Shown here: positions 39,392-50,089 of the stretch, in pieces | Layout: each line of letters begins with the position of its first letter | Numbering within the stretch: the first letter of the stretch is position 1 | Source: an uncultured Clostridia bacterium | GTDB lineage: Bacteria > Bacillota > Clostridia > UBA1381 | Assembly: GCA_947631085.1 (NCBI GenBank) | Contig: CANRJY010000002.1 | Span: forward strand, 1 to 64,000 | Direction: 5' to 3' | DNA: 64,000 bases | Position numbers and translations under genes: made by a program | Notes under the pieces: model-generated | What the model saw: the letters and a program-made list of their open reading frames with translations, nothing else | Database searches by the model: none | Told to the model about the DNA's origin: nothing

Positions 39392-41206
39392 TTATGTTTC
39401 AATCACGGGCGGTATCATACCGCTGTATACGGGCACGTCGAACGTGAGAACAGCTTCGGGGAAGCTTCTTAGCATTACCTCCATGCTTATCGCCTGCTTG
39501 ATTGCCCAGCCTATATCCGTCGCGTACTGATGCTCGCTCGGATTTTCCGGATTCCAGCGCATTTTATAGAGCGTGTTCTGCCGTCCCTGTTCGCTGTTTA
39601 TGTATTTTTCGCTTATCCACTCCGCACCACCGCGTATTGCCGCCTCTACGCTTGTCCAGCCGGCTTTGTACGCGTACTGCGAGCCGGAATAGAGCGCGCT
39701 CGAATCGTAAGCGGCTATTCCGAACATGTTATATACCGTCTCGCCGTTTACCTCAACGCCCGTCGCGAGCTGCGACGTGCCGTTGCCGGTTTCGAGACAC
39801 GCGTGCGCCGCGAGATATATTTCGCTCACGCCAAATTCATTCGCCGCTTCTATGAACGTGCTTGCCTGTCCGCGCAAAATTCCCTTGTTTTCAAGGAAGG
39901 CGTTGAGTGATTCCTCGCTTATGCCGTTCGAATGCGACAAGTCGAGGAACTGATATTTGTACGCGTCTGTGTAGAAGCCGTTCGGATCCGTGTATTCGCG
40001 TATATCGTCCGTTGACGCGGTTATGTTTCCGCCGCTTGTCCATATGTTCGGCGGCGGGTCAAGACCTGATTGAATATTTACCATTTCGTCTATGGTTATA
40101 TCGTAAGGCGTATATACGACCTTACTCGTTATGTACTGATCCGCTATCATAGAGAAGCCGTCAAGGAATCCCACGCCCATATCAAGATCGTTGTCGGACG
40201 TTTGTGCTTTTACCGTTACGAGGAATGAATCCGTTACTCCGTTTGACGCCTCCGCCGTTATCATCGCCGTTCCCTCGCCTGTCGCCTGGATCGTGCCGTT
40301 CATATTTACCGTTGCGACGGCATCGTCGTCGCTTGTCCAGCGCAGCGTTTTGTTTTTGGCGTTTTCCGGCAGTACCGTGGCGACAGTGTTCATCTTTTCG
40401 CCGACAGATATCGTATTGTTTTCTTTATTTTGTATCTCGACTTTTTCCACGTTCACAGTTTGATTTACAACCGTCACAAAGCATTTGCTCTGCGCGGTGC
40501 CGTCGGAATTTGACACTATGATTTCCGTCATGCCCGCGCTTACGGGCTTTACCCTTCCCATATCGTCAACCTCGGCTACGGACGGATTTTCACTTTTCCA
40601 GCGAAGATCGCTTATACTCGCGTCGTCAGGCGTGAGCCACGTCTGAAGCAGCTTTGACGAGCCGCCGATATAGAGCACCGTTTCCGTTGTGGGCATGAAT
40701 ATGCTCTCGACCGGACGTATTACCGTCAACCTCGCGTCCTTCACGGCGCCGCTTGCGGTGTGGGTCGCTTCGAGAATCACTTCCCCGGGCGCATACGCTG
40801 TTATGCTGCCGTCGTCGTCAACATCGGCTATGGTTTTGTTCGACGACGTCCATGTGACGCTTTTGTCCGCAGCATCCTCCGTCAGGATCTCAGCCTCTAT
40901 CGAATCGTGCGCCTCGCCGTTTTCGAGACGGAGCTCACGATTGTCCCAGCTCAGCTCCATAACGGCTCCCTCAGCCGCGCCGTAGATGCCGCCGGAAGCT
41001 TCTTCCCCCGCTGTCCGCGTCTCCGGCTCGTCGTGGCGCTGCGAAAAAATCATTACCGCCGCGACAATCATCGACACAACGCAAACAACAGCCGCCGCTG
41101 CGACGGCTATCTCAAATTTATACTTTTGGTAAAACTCTATTACATCGTATTTATTGAGTTGTCTTATCTTTTTTAAATTGTTGTTCGGATTTAACTCAAT
41201 TTTCAT
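39392..41206 (-). CDS. Membrane-anchored Big_2/GH73 glucosaminidase
   Basis: 604 residues. A cytoplasmic N-terminus and one membrane helix (about 32-54) are followed by three Big_2 Ig-like repeats, each with a W-[TK]-S core (VTWTSSNKTIADVDDDGS, LRWKSENPSVAEVDDMGR, LRWTSDDDAVATVNMNGT). The GH73 lysozyme-like domain at about 440-590 has the expected glutamate in AHACLETGNGTSQLA and the YNMFGIAAYD block. It probably cleaves peptidoglycan N-acetylglucosaminyl linkages at the cell surface. Confidence 0.9.
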   Translation of the reverse strand: MKIELNPNNNLKKIRQLNKYDVIEFYQKYKFEIAVAAAAVVCVVSMIVAAVMIFSQRHDEPETRTAGEEASGGIYGAAEGAVMELSWDNRELRLENGEAHDSIEAEILTEDAADKSVTWTSSNKTIADVDDDGSITAYAPGEVILEATHTASGAVKDARLTVIRPVESIFMPTTETVLYIGGSSKLLQTWLTPDDASISDLRWKSENPSVAEVDDMGRVKPVSAGMTEIIVSNSDGTAQSKCFVTVVNQTVNVEKVEIQNKENNTISVGEKMNTVATVLPENAKNKTLRWTSDDDAVATVNMNGTIQATGEGTAMITAEASNGVTDSFLVTVKAQTSDNDLDMGVGFLDGFSMIADQYITSKVVYTPYDITIDEMVNIQSGLDPPPNIWTSGGNITASTDDIREYTDPNGFYTDAYKYQFLDLSHSNGISEESLNAFLENKGILRGQASTFIEAANEFGVSEIYLAAHACLETGNGTSQLATGVEVNGETVYNMFGIAAYDSSALYSGSQYAYKAGWTSVEAAIRGGAEWISEKYINSEQGRQNTLYKMRWNPENPSEHQYATDIGWAIKQAISMEVMLRSFPEAVLTFDVPVYSGMIPPVIET

Positions 41207-41217
41207 AAGTACCAGTC

Positions 41218-41946
41218 CTATTCAGACACCTTAAACCTTTCGGTAATATATTTGTTTGCCGTGTTCTCAAGCTCATCGTCAAGCGGAGCGAGCTTTGTGA
41301 ACGACGGATATTTGCGTTTCAGCGCGGCGCTCAGCAGATAGTCGCAAAGCTCGGGATTTTTTGGGAACAGCGGACCGTGCAGATACGTCGCTATAACGTT
41401 TTTGTATATAACGCCCTCCGCGCCCGATTTTTCATCGTTTCCGTAACCGTATAGCACCTTGCCGAGCGGCATATGCTTTCCTATATATGTGCGTCCGCCA
41501 TGATTTTCGAAGCCGACTATGGGCTGATCGATAAATTCGGATTTGAGCACTATATTCCCGATAAGACGTTTTTTGCCCTGCTCGGTGTATATGTCGAGTA
41601 TGTCAAGTCCCTCTATCGTTTCGTCCTCTAATTTATAGTATTTGCCCAAAAGCTGATAGCCGCCGCACACAGCCGCAAGCGCGCCGCCCGCTTCAACGTA
41701 GTCACGAAGCTCTTTTTTATGCTCGAGAAGTCTGTGACACACGATTTTCTGCTCCCTGTCCGAGCCGCCGCCGACGAATACTATGTCGATATCCGACAAA
41801 TCAAAGCCCGTGTCCTCGCAGGTGTATTTAACGACCTCCGCGTCTATTCCGCGCCATTCGAGACGCATACGCATACATTCGATATTGCCCTTGTCGCCGT
41901 AGAGATTTAAAAGATCGGGATAAAGGTGGAGTATTTTTATTTTCAC
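41218..41946 (-). CDS. gatD: Lipid II isoglutaminyl synthase, glutaminase subunit GatD
   Basis: 242 residues. A class I glutamine amidotransferase with the nucleophile in LAAVCGGYQLLG and the histidine in IATYLHGPLFPKNPE. It supplies ammonia to MurT for amidating D-Glu of lipid II. Its start overlaps the murT stop by four bases. Confidence 0.93.
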   Translation of the reverse strand: MKIKILHLYPDLLNLYGDKGNIECMRMRLEWRGIDAEVVKYTCEDTGFDLSDIDIVFVGGGSDREQKIVCHRLLEHKKELRDYVEAGGALAAVCGGYQLLGKYYKLEDETIEGLDILDIYTEQGKKRLIGNIVLKSEFIDQPIVGFENHGGRTYIGKHMPLGKVLYGYGNDEKSGAEGVIYKNVIATYLHGPLFPKNPELCDYLLSAALKRKYPSFTKLAPLDDELENTANKYITERFKVSE

Positions 41947-43283
41947 TGTTTATCCCTCCCCGTCTTTTTCTGAAAATCGTTAAGCACCGCTTCCGTAGGA
42001 TAGAGCGCGGTGTAGTTTACGAGCACATACACGACCTCCGAACCGGTGCCGAGGCAGCGCTCGACCGCTTCATGCATACTGCTCGTCATATGATCGGGAT
42101 TTATTCCCGCGTATTTAAAGCGCAGACTTATATCCCACACGCGTATGCCGGTTGTGGTGAGCGTGTTCATGTTCTCATCGGCTATTTTATCAAAATCCAC
42201 GTCCCAAAGCCATGAAACGTCGCGTCCGTCGTTAGCCTTGTCGTTTATCGCTATTATTACGTCCTTGAGCCGCTTGTCCGTATTTACCGTCGCGATAGCC
42301 TGATTGAAGCCCGCGGGATTTTTTGAAAGGCTCAAAATAACGGGCTTGCCCAAATCAAATTCCTGCATTCTTCCTATCTGCGGCTTGTAGCCTGTGAGAA
42401 GCGCGGCGAAATCGCCCGTGCTCTCTCCGAGAGCCGTCATCGCGCCGTATACTGCGACGAGGTTATATATATTGTAGAAACCCTTATAGTTTATTTCCAT
42501 AGGCTGTCCGTTTATCGTGAATTTCATTTTCGGCTGAAGCACGACATTCTTTACCTCAAAGTCAATTTTCGGGCGCTTAAAGCCGCAGTGCGGGCAATAG
42601 AAGTCGCCGAGCTGGCTGTAGTGGTAGAAGCGGTACTTCTGCTCCTCGCCGCACACGGGGCAGAAGCGCCCCTCCTTTGTGTCGTCAAGCTGCGGCAGAA
42701 CCTTTTCGGATATGCCGTAGTAGTACGGAGTGACGTTCTTTTCCTTGCCGAACTGCACACAGAGCGGATCGTCGCCGTTTAATATTATTTTCAGATTCGG
42801 CGCTTTCGCTATCGCGCGCTTTATTATCGAAGTCGTTATATCGATCTCGCCGTAGCGGTCAAGCTGGTCGCGGAAAAGATTGGTTATAACCATCACGTCG
42901 GGCTTGAAGTGGTCGAAAATAATCGGCGTGTACGCCTCGTCAACTTCGAGGCACGCGTAATCGGCGGAAAATCTGCCGAATATGTCCGACGCTTGGATTA
43001 TTGTCGTGGCAATACCGTTGAGCATATTCGCGCCGAGACGGTTGCATAGCACCTTATACCCCTTCGCCTCAAGAGCGGAACAGAGCAGATTGTTCGTGGT
43101 GGTTTTGCCGTTCGTGCCGCAGGTCACGATTATGCCCTTTTTGATATGCTTATTAAGCCCCTTTACTATGTCGGGACAAATTTTCATAGCATATTCGCCC
43201 GGGCTTGACGATGATTTCTTTCCTATTAATTTACCCGCTATGGTGAGCGCTTTGCCCAGCCATACCGCCAAAAGCTTTCTCAT
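41943..43283 (-). CDS. murT: Lipid II isoglutaminyl synthase, Mur ligase subunit MurT
   Basis: 446 residues. Mur ligase P-loop VTCGTNGKTTTNNLL, DYACLEVDEAY, the four-cysteine ribbon CPVCGEE and CPHCGFK that marks MurT, and the C-terminal DUF1727 domain (DVSWLWDVDFDKI, VYVLVNYTAL). It is complete and paired with GatD. Confidence 0.95.
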   Translation of the reverse strand: MRKLLAVWLGKALTIAGKLIGKKSSSSPGEYAMKICPDIVKGLNKHIKKGIIVTCGTNGKTTTNNLLCSALEAKGYKVLCNRLGANMLNGIATTIIQASDIFGRFSADYACLEVDEAYTPIIFDHFKPDVMVITNLFRDQLDRYGEIDITTSIIKRAIAKAPNLKIILNGDDPLCVQFGKEKNVTPYYYGISEKVLPQLDDTKEGRFCPVCGEEQKYRFYHYSQLGDFYCPHCGFKRPKIDFEVKNVVLQPKMKFTINGQPMEINYKGFYNIYNLVAVYGAMTALGESTGDFAALLTGYKPQIGRMQEFDLGKPVILSLSKNPAGFNQAIATVNTDKRLKDVIIAINDKANDGRDVSWLWDVDFDKIADENMNTLTTTGIRVWDISLRFKYAGINPDHMTSSMHEAVERCLGTGSEVVYVLVNYTALYPTEAVLNDFQKKTGRDKQ

Positions 43284-43316
43284 AGATAAATTCCTTTCGA
43301 TTTCATATTCGGATTA

Positions 43317-43345
43317 ATTATAACACATTAGAGAAATAATTGCAA
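43317..43345 (-). promoter_or_regulatory. murT-gatD promoter
   Basis: TTGCAA, 17-base spacer, TATAAT on the minus strand; divergent from the queH promoter. Confidence 0.75.
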
Positions 43346-43361
43346 TAAATTGATTTGATTA

Positions 43362-43390
43362 TTTACATTCATATAAAAATATGATAATAT
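43362..43390 (+). promoter_or_regulatory. queH promoter
   Basis: TTTACA, 17-base spacer, TAATAT. Confidence 0.7.
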
Positions 43391-43422
43391 TATGTTCATA
43401 ATATACGGAAAGGCATTTATAT

Positions 43423-44058
43423 ATGAAGGAAAATTATCAGATAATACTCGATAAAACGATAAAAGACATACAAACAGCCGGAAAATCACCGTCGCTTTTG
43501 CTCCATGCGTGCTGCGCGCCGTGCTCGAGCTATGTGCTCGAATATCTGAACGGCATTTTTGACATTACGGTTTTTTATTACAACCCAAACATCTCCCCCG
43601 CGTCCGAATTTGAGCACCGCGTAAACGAGCTTAAGCGGCTTATAGCGGAAATGCCGTTAAAACGCACGGTAAAATTTATCGAGGGCGAATACGAACCCGA
43701 ACGCTTTACGGAAATATCGCGCGGGCTCGAGCAGCTTCCCGAGGGCGGCGAGAGATGCTTTAAGTGTTACGAACTGCGCATGAGAAAAGCGGCTGAAAAG
43801 GCGAAGGCGTTCGGCGCGGATTATTTTACAACCACGCTTTCGATAAGTCCGCATAAAAACGCGCAGAAACTAAACGAAATAGGCTCACGGCTCGCGGACG
43901 AATACCATATCGGCTATCTTTTTTCCGATTTCAAAAAAAAGAACGGATATAAGCGCTCATGCGAGCTATCGCTCGAATACGGTCTGTACCGCCAAAATTA
44001 CTGCGGCTGCGCTTTTTCAAAAGCGGAGGCTGAAAAAAGACAGGTATATAAACCTTAA
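43423..44058 (+). CDS. queH: Epoxyqueuosine reductase QueH
   Basis: 211 residues. Cysteine blocks LLHACCAPCSSYVLEYL, RCFKCYELRMRKAAE and NYCGCAFSKAE are the iron-sulfur and metal-binding features of QueH, the non-cobalamin enzyme of the last step of tRNA queuosine synthesis. The gene has its own promoter. Other queuosine genes are not in the window. Confidence 0.93.
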   Translation: MKENYQIILDKTIKDIQTAGKSPSLLLHACCAPCSSYVLEYLNGIFDITVFYYNPNISPASEFEHRVNELKRLIAEMPLKRTVKFIEGEYEPERFTEISRGLEQLPEGGERCFKCYELRMRKAAEKAKAFGADYFTTTLSISPHKNAQKLNEIGSRLADEYHIGYLFSDFKKKNGYKRSCELSLEYGLYRQNYCGCAFSKAEAEKRQVYKP

Positions 44059-44275
44059 AATATGTCAATGCTGTAACCAAAATGTAACATATATTTTACA
44101 GTTTATTTATAGTTTTCAAACATCAGATATGATATAATAACTTCACGGCGTTGTCGAAATCAGAGATTTTGACGCCTGAGAGAACATTGTATCGTATCAC
44201 GGCGGCGTTGCCGTCTTGCAATTATGACGATAGAATCGTAAGTTTGCAGCTTTAGAAATTTAAGGAGTTTTTACG

Positions 44276-45631
44276 ATGAGTTTTAACATAAAACGATATT
44301 TTCAAGTTTTGGGAATTTCGCTTGCAGTTGTGGCCGCGGTCGCGTTGGTGTGTCTCGGAATTAATTTCGACTCGACGGACAACCTTACCGATGGCACAAA
44401 CACGGCGACTGTTGACACCGAAACGGGTAAAATCAACGTGCTGCTCATGTGTACCGACATGGACGGGCTTCGTACCGATGCGATTATGCTGGCGCAGTAT
44501 AATATTGACACAAATACGGTAAATATGCTGTCCATACCGCGCGATACGCGAATGTTTGTCGGCAACCGCTATCAAAAAATAAACGCGGCGCACGCGTATA
44601 TGACGGACGGCAAAATAGGCGGCGCGGAAGCGACCGTTGAGGCGGTTACCCGAATTACCGGCATTCCGGTTAACTACTATATAGATTTTTCGCTCGACGG
44701 TGTGGCGCATGTTATCAATGAGCTTGGTCCGATCGAGTTCACGATTCCCGATATCTGCGGCGACGGCGAGGGTATGGTTTACGACGATCCCGTTCAAAGC
44801 CTTCATATCAACCTGCCCCCGGGAACTTACGGTCTTAACGGTTCGCAGGCGGTTTGGGTCATGCGTTTCCGCCACGGCAACTGGGACAGCGACTTAAACG
44901 ACGGCAAAGGCGGCTGGAAGGGCGGCTACTTCGACGGCGACGGAAGCCGTATGAAGCTGCAGCAGGAATTTATAAAGGCGGTTGTGGATCAGAAGGTAAA
45001 CGCCGGACTGGTGCTTAAGATTCCCGCTATTTTCAAAGCCATAAGCGAAGAGGTCAAGACAAATCTCACAGTCAAGGACGTAGTTAAATATTCAAAATAC
45101 GCGGCTGACTTCAGCAGCGATAAAATCACATCTTACGAGCTTCCCGGGCATTTTGACACATATATCCTCGACGGAGCCACTCAGGATGTGTGGGAGGTCG
45201 ATCTCAGCGCCACGCGCGAGCTCGTGCAGACGGTATTCGGTTATCCGGCGGATAATTTAACCATAGAAAATCCCAATCTCACCGATATATACGGCGATGA
45301 TTTTGACAGCGACGACGACGGATATATTGACAGCTATTCCCCGAGCGGCGGAGAAGGAAGCTCTGACGGCGCTTACTACGACAACGACAGCAGAAACAGC
45401 GGCGGCAGCTATAGCTACAGCAACAATTATTCGAGCGGAAATTCTTCTTCATACGACGATGATACGTCATATGATAATAATTCATCGTACGAGGACTCAT
45501 CTGATTATGAGTCGTCGTATGAGGATACATCATATGATGAGGATGAATCAGACGCGGACTATTACGACGAAAGCGACGATTATGACTCGGATGACGAGAC
45601 TTATGACGAGACAGATTCGGAAGAATTATGA
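44276..45631 (+). CDS. LCP-family wall-polymer ligase with a Ser/Tyr/Asp-rich tail
   Basis: 451 residues. One N-terminal membrane helix (LGISLAVVAAVALVCLGI), then the LytR-CpsA-Psr domain: INVLLMCTDMDGLRTDAIML, NMLSIPRDTRMFVG, YYIDFSLDGVAHVI and VWVMRFRHGNWDSD. LCP enzymes attach teichoic acids or other polymers to peptidoglycan. The last 100 or so residues are almost only S, Y, D, E, N and G. A leader of about 170 nt with a GTCGAAATC/GATTTTGAC hairpin precedes the gene. Confidence 0.93.
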   Translation: MSFNIKRYFQVLGISLAVVAAVALVCLGINFDSTDNLTDGTNTATVDTETGKINVLLMCTDMDGLRTDAIMLAQYNIDTNTVNMLSIPRDTRMFVGNRYQKINAAHAYMTDGKIGGAEATVEAVTRITGIPVNYYIDFSLDGVAHVINELGPIEFTIPDICGDGEGMVYDDPVQSLHINLPPGTYGLNGSQAVWVMRFRHGNWDSDLNDGKGGWKGGYFDGDGSRMKLQQEFIKAVVDQKVNAGLVLKIPAIFKAISEEVKTNLTVKDVVKYSKYAADFSSDKITSYELPGHFDTYILDGATQDVWEVDLSATRELVQTVFGYPADNLTIENPNLTDIYGDDFDSDDDGYIDSYSPSGGEGSSDGAYYDNDSRNSGGSYSYSNNYSSGNSSSYDDDTSYDNNSSYEDSSDYESSYEDTSYDEDESDADYYDESDDYDSDDETYDETDSEEL

Positions 45632-45668
45632 TACATAGCAAAAATTATTTAAAAATGTGAAAAAAACA

Positions 45669-45697
45669 CTTGAAATGTTGGTTTGAATGTGATACAA
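45669..45697 (+). promoter_or_regulatory. rimP-nusA operon promoter
   Basis: TTGAAA, 17-base spacer, TACAAT. Confidence 0.75.
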
Positions 45698-45724
45698 TGC
45701 ATATATCGGAATATTGTTATTCAG

Positions 45725-45748
45725 AAAGAGTGGGTTTGCCCACTCTTT
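45725..45748 (+). promoter_or_regulatory. rimP leader hairpin
   Basis: AAAGAGTGGG/CCCACTCTTT around TTTG, in the leader of rimP 38 bases before its ATG. A hairpin of this kind before rimP is widespread in Firmicutes. It could also end LCP transcripts. Confidence 0.7.
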
Positions 45749-45785
45749 CGGTTTGTAATATTAAAATTTTTTCGGAGGTAATTAA

Positions 45786-46247
45786 ATGACTTCTAAGGAA
45801 ATTGAAAAAACAGCGCTGGAAATCGGCGAGCCTGTCGCGGCGGAGCAGGGCGTTTATATCGTTGACGTTTCATATGAAAAGCGTCCTGACGGGTTCGCTC
45901 TCTGCTTTTATATAGACCGCGCGGACGGCGTGGGCATCGATGAGTGCGAAGCGTTTTCAAGGGCGGTTGAAGCTAAGCTTGACGAGAAGGATCCGATTGA
46001 CGGGAATTATGTTCTTGAGGTCTCCTCTCCCGGGGTTGACAGGCGGCTCACCAAGGAAAGAGAGTTTATGTATTATGTCGGGCGCGAGGTTGACGTGAAG
46101 CTCTTCAAGGAGCTTGACGGCGTAAAGGAATTTACCGGCGTATTATCAGGTTACAGTAATAAAACGGCAATAATCGACCGCGGCGGGGAAACATATGAAA
46201 TTCCCGTCAAACAGGCGGCATATATAAAATTATCATTCAGGTTTTAA
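45786..46247 (+). CDS. rimP: Ribosome maturation factor RimP
   Basis: 153 residues. The N-terminal domain (FALCFYIDRADGVGIDECEA, YVLEVSSPGVDRRLTKE) and the C-terminal SH3-like domain are present. Required for 30S maturation. First gene of the nusA-infB operon, with TCGGAGGT before its ATG. Confidence 0.94.
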   Translation: MTSKEIEKTALEIGEPVAAEQGVYIVDVSYEKRPDGFALCFYIDRADGVGIDECEAFSRAVEAKLDEKDPIDGNYVLEVSSPGVDRRLTKEREFMYYVGREVDVKLFKELDGVKEFTGVLSGYSNKTAIIDRGGETYEIPVKQAAYIKLSFRF

Positions 46248-46264
46248 GAAAGGACGCGATAAAA

Positions 46265-47287
46265 ATGAATAAGGAATTTATGGAAGCTTTAATAGAGGTA
46301 TGCGAAGAAAAGGGCATAAGTCAGGACATAATCATCGACGCCCTCGACGCGGCGCTCGTCGCCGCGTATAAAAAGAATTTTAATTCCGCGCAGAACGTTA
46401 CAGTGCTTATAGACCGCGAAACGGGCAATATACGCGTCATGGCTCAAAAGGAAGTAGTTGAAAAGGTCGAAAACGACATCGAACAAATTTCGCTCGAGGA
46501 GGCGAAAAAGATTTTTCCGCAGTATCAGGTAGGCGATCTCGTAACGCTCGAAGTAACTCCGAAAAATTTTGGCAGAATAAGCGCGATGACGGCGAAGCAG
46601 GTCGTAACGCAGAGACTTCGCGAGGCGGAGCGCGGCATACTCTACACCGAGTTTACCGAGAAGACCAACGACATAGTGAGCGGCCCGATAGAGAGAATAG
46701 AGCGTGGAAACGTTTATGTGGATATAGGAAAGCTGGAGGCGTTTATGCCGGCTCACGAACAGGTACCCGGCGAACACTATGAGGTGGGAAAAACCATCAG
46801 GTGCTATGTGAGCGAGGTGAGAAATTCGACGCGCGGCACGCAGATCATTCTTTCGAGATCTCATCCCGGACTTGTAAGACGTCTGTTTGAAACGGAAGTC
46901 CCCGAGATAGCGGACGGAATAGTCGAAATCAAGGGCATAGCGCGCGAGGGAGGCTCGAGAACAAAAATCGCGGTATACTCGCACGATCCCAACATAGACG
47001 CTCAGGGCTCGTGCATAGGGCCCAAGGGACTGCGCGTGCAGAACATAGGCGACGAGCTGGGTAATGAGAAAATCGATATAGTAAAATGGAGCGAGGATCC
47101 CGCGGAGTTTATCGCGGCAAGTCTGAGTCCCTCGAAAGTAGTTTCGATAGATATAAACGAGGAAGAAAAGTGCGCGAGAGTGACTGTTCCGGAATATCAG
47201 CTTTCTCTCGCGATAGGCAAATCGGGACAGAACGTAAGGCTCGCCGCAAGGCTTACAGGCTGGAAAATAGATATTATAACCGAGTAA
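46265..47287 (+). CDS. nusA: Transcription factor NusA
   Basis: 340 residues. N-terminal polymerase-binding domain, S1 domain (about 135-200, ERGNVYVDIGKLEAFMPAHE), then two KH domains (DPNIDAQGSCIGPKGLRVQN and LSLAIGKSGQNVRLAARLTG). It lacks the acidic repeats of proteobacterial NusA, as usual for Firmicutes. Confidence 0.96.
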   Translation: MNKEFMEALIEVCEEKGISQDIIIDALDAALVAAYKKNFNSAQNVTVLIDRETGNIRVMAQKEVVEKVENDIEQISLEEAKKIFPQYQVGDLVTLEVTPKNFGRISAMTAKQVVTQRLREAERGILYTEFTEKTNDIVSGPIERIERGNVYVDIGKLEAFMPAHEQVPGEHYEVGKTIRCYVSEVRNSTRGTQIILSRSHPGLVRRLFETEVPEIADGIVEIKGIAREGGSRTKIAVYSHDPNIDAQGSCIGPKGLRVQNIGDELGNEKIDIVKWSEDPAEFIAASLSPSKVVSIDINEEEKCARVTVPEYQLSLAIGKSGQNVRLAARLTGWKIDIITE

Positions 47288-47301
47288 CCGAGGTGAGGGA
47301 A

Positions 47302-47550
47302 ATGGCGCATATACCTGAACGAATGTGCGTGGCTTGCAGGAAAATGCGGCCGCAAAATGAATTAATACGGTTTGTACGCACGGACGGCGGCGTAAAAATA
47401 GATATGAATAAAAAGCTTTTCGGACGGGGAGCGTATATTTGCAAAGATATCGGATGTATTCATCTCGCCGCGAAAAAGCGCGGTATAGAGCGGCATTTCA
47501 AATGCGCCGTTGCAAGGGAAGTTTATGACGAAGCGGAGAAGCTTGTATAA
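47302..47550 (+). CDS. ylxR: YlxR (DUF448) RNA-binding protein
   Basis: 82 residues: MAHIPERMCVACRKMRPQNE, then FGRGAYICKDIGCIHLAAKK. The CVACR motif is diagnostic. The ATG at 47302 follows GAGGTGAGG. The ylxQ (L7Ae-like) gene that often follows is absent; infB begins 40 bases later. Confidence 0.9.
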   Translation: MAHIPERMCVACRKMRPQNELIRFVRTDGGVKIDMNKKLFGRGAYICKDIGCIHLAAKKRGIERHFKCAVAREVYDEAEKLV

Positions 47551-47590
47551 GCGGCAGGGTATCGGAAACACAAAGAAAGGATGATGACTA

Positions 47591-50083
47591 ATGGCTGAAA
47601 CAATAAAGCTCAGCGAAATCGCAAAACGCTTTAAAATAACGAGCAAGGATATAATCGCGAAGCTCAGCGATTACGGAGTCACCGTAAAAAGCGCGACGAG
47701 CTTAGTTAACGAGGATCAGATTAGCCTTATTTTTGAAATTTACACACAGCAGAACATGGCTGAAGAAGCAGCTGTCATAGCGGAGAGAGCGGCTCTCATA
47801 GAGCAGACTAACGCGGAAAAAGCCGCCAAGGAAGCCGAGGAAAAGGCAAAAGCCGAAAAAGCCGAAGCGGAAAGAGCAGCTAAGGAGGCTGAGGAGAAGG
47901 CCGCCAAGGAAGCCGAGGAAAAAGCAAAAGCCGAAAAGGAAGCGGCAGAGAAGGCAAAGAAAAAAGCCGAGGAAAAGGCGAAAAAGACCGACGCCGAAAA
48001 GACTGAAAAAGCTCCCGCAGACCGCAGAAAACACCAGAAAAAGCAGGCTAAGAAGCAGGGCGGTCAGAAAATAGATTTGAGCAACGTTGACCATTCGGAC
48101 ACATCCGAGGAATATATAGTAAAAACCTCGGAGCACCGCCGCCATGTAGATACGCGTCAGTCCACGATTGAGACGGACAGCATCGACAACCGCGAAAGAA
48201 TTGAAAGTCTCGCCGAAAATATCAGAATGGACGGCGGCAGGAGACGTAATAATAAGAAGGGCAAGGGCAAGCAGGACAAGACCGAAAAGGTTATCGCGAA
48301 GCCCAAGCAGAAGCCGAAGCCGAAGGTAATAACCGAAATCGAAATTCCCGAAACAATCGCGGTAGGCGAGTTCGCCTCGATGATGGGAAAGACGGGTGCG
48401 GAGGTTGTTAAAAAGCTAATGATGCTCGGCGTTATGGCTACGCTCAATCAGTCGATAGACTTTGAAACGGCGCAGCTTATCGGCGACGAGTTCGGAATAA
48501 CGGTAAATCAGGAGGTCGTTCTCACAAAAGAGGACAGACTTTTCATGGACATAGACGAAACCGACAAGGAAGAGGATTTAAAGCCGCGTCCGCCGGTAGT
48601 AGTCGTTATGGGACACGTAGACCACGGCAAAACGTCGCTGCTTGACGCGATACGTCACACGAGCGTTATTTCGACCGAAGCGGGCGGTATCACGCAGCAT
48701 ATCGGCGCGTACAGCGTAACGCTCAACGACAGAATTATAACGTTCCTCGACACGCCGGGTCACGAAGCGTTCACGACGATGAGAGCGCGCGGCGCGCAGG
48801 TTACGGACGTAGCGATACTCGTGGTCGCGGCGGACGACGGCGTTATGCCACAGACGATAGAAGCGATAAACCACGCGAAAGCCGCAGGAGTTACGATTAT
48901 CGTGGCTATAAACAAGATTGATAAGGAAGGCGCGAACCCCGACAGAGTAAAGCAGATGCTTATGGAATACGATCTCGTTCCCGAGGAATGGGGCGGCGAT
49001 ACGGTTTGCGTTGAGGTATCGGCAAAGCAAAAAATCAACATAGACGGACTTCTCGAAATGGTACTTCTCGTAGCGGATATGCAGGAATTAAAAGCAAATC
49101 CGAACAGATCCGCCATAGGCACGGTAATTGAGGCGAAGGTTGACAAGGGACGCGGTCCCGTCGCGACGGTACTTGTTCAGAACGGCACTCTTAAGGTCGG
49201 CGACTTTATAATCGCGGGAACAGCCGTAGGTCACGTGCGCGCAATGGTAAACGACAAGGGCAGACGCGTAAAAACCGCCGCGCCGTCAACTCCTGTCGAG
49301 GTAGTCGGTCTTAACGAAGCGCCCACGGGCGGCGACAAGATGTATGTTGTCGATAACGAGAAGCTCGCGCGCGAGGTAGCTCTCCAGCGCAAGCAGGAAA
49401 TGCAGGAGAACAAGTTCAATCAGGTCGTAAAGGTATCACTCGACAATCTGTTCAGTCAGATAGACGAGGGCAAGATGAAGGAGCTTGACGTTATCATAAA
49501 AGCCGACGTTCAAGGCTCGGTTGAGGCTGTCAAGCAGTCCCTCGAAAAGCTCTCCAACGACGAGGTGCGCGTAAGAGCGATACACGGCGGCGTCGGCGCG
49601 ATAAACGAATCCGACGTAATGCTCGCGAACGCGTCAAACGCGATCATCGTAGGCTTTAACGTGCGTCCCGACGCGGGCGCGGTAAGCGCGGCAGAGCAGC
49701 AGGACGTTGATATCCGTCTTTACAGCGTAATATATCAGGCGATAGAGGAAATCGAAGCCGCTATGAAGGGTATGCTCGATCCCGAGTTTAAAGAGGTTAT
49801 GCTCGGCTACGCGGAGGTGCGCCAAACGTTCAAGGTTTCGGGAGTCGGTACTATCGCGGGCTGCTACGTTACGCAGGGCGTTATCCGCCGCAACGCGAAT
49901 ATCCGCCTCGTACGCAACGGAATTGTCGTTCACGACGGCAAGATAGACAGCTTAAAGCGCTTCAAGGACGACGCGAGAGAGGTCGCGGAAAACTTCGAGT
50001 GCGGTCTGGGAATTGAAAACTTTAACGACGTCAAGGAAGGCGACGTTATTGAGTGTTATATCATGGAAGAAATAGAAAGATAG
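47591..50083 (+). CDS. infB: Translation initiation factor IF-2
   Basis: 830 residues. An IF2_N motif at both ends of a long Ala/Lys/Glu coiled coil (about 55-145), then the GTPase ([38 protein letters not shown]) and domains II-IV ending CYIMEEIER. It positions initiator tRNA on the ribosome. Confidence 0.97.
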   Translation: MAETIKLSEIAKRFKITSKDIIAKLSDYGVTVKSATSLVNEDQISLIFEIYTQQNMAEEAAVIAERAALIEQTNAEKAAKEAEEKAKAEKAEAERAAKEAEEKAAKEAEEKAKAEKEAAEKAKKKAEEKAKKTDAEKTEKAPADRRKHQKKQAKKQGGQKIDLSNVDHSDTSEEYIVKTSEHRRHVDTRQSTIETDSIDNRERIESLAENIRMDGGRRRNNKKGKGKQDKTEKVIAKPKQKPKPKVITEIEIPETIAVGEFASMMGKTGAEVVKKLMMLGVMATLNQSIDFETAQLIGDEFGITVNQEVVLTKEDRLFMDIDETDKEEDLKPRPPVVVVMGHVDHGKTSLLDAIRHTSVISTEAGGITQHIGAYSVTLNDRIITFLDTPGHEAFTTMRARGAQVTDVAILVVAADDGVMPQTIEAINHAKAAGVTIIVAINKIDKEGANPDRVKQMLMEYDLVPEEWGGDTVCVEVSAKQKINIDGLLEMVLLVADMQELKANPNRSAIGTVIEAKVDKGRGPVATVLVQNGTLKVGDFIIAGTAVGHVRAMVNDKGRRVKTAAPSTPVEVVGLNEAPTGGDKMYVVDNEKLAREVALQRKQEMQENKFNQVVKVSLDNLFSQIDEGKMKELDVIIKADVQGSVEAVKQSLEKLSNDEVRVRAIHGGVGAINESDVMLANASNAIIVGFNVRPDAGAVSAAEQQDVDIRLYSVIYQAIEEIEAAMKGMLDPEFKEVMLGYAEVRQTFKVSGVGTIAGCYVTQGVIRRNANIRLVRNGIVVHDGKIDSLKRFKDDAREVAENFECGLGIENFNDVKEGDVIECYIMEEIER

Positions 50084-50089
50084 GAAACA

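Noticed and set aside
46289-46984. Tyr/Arg-rich minus-strand frame opposite nusA
   Set aside because: Shadow of nusA; no start signals.
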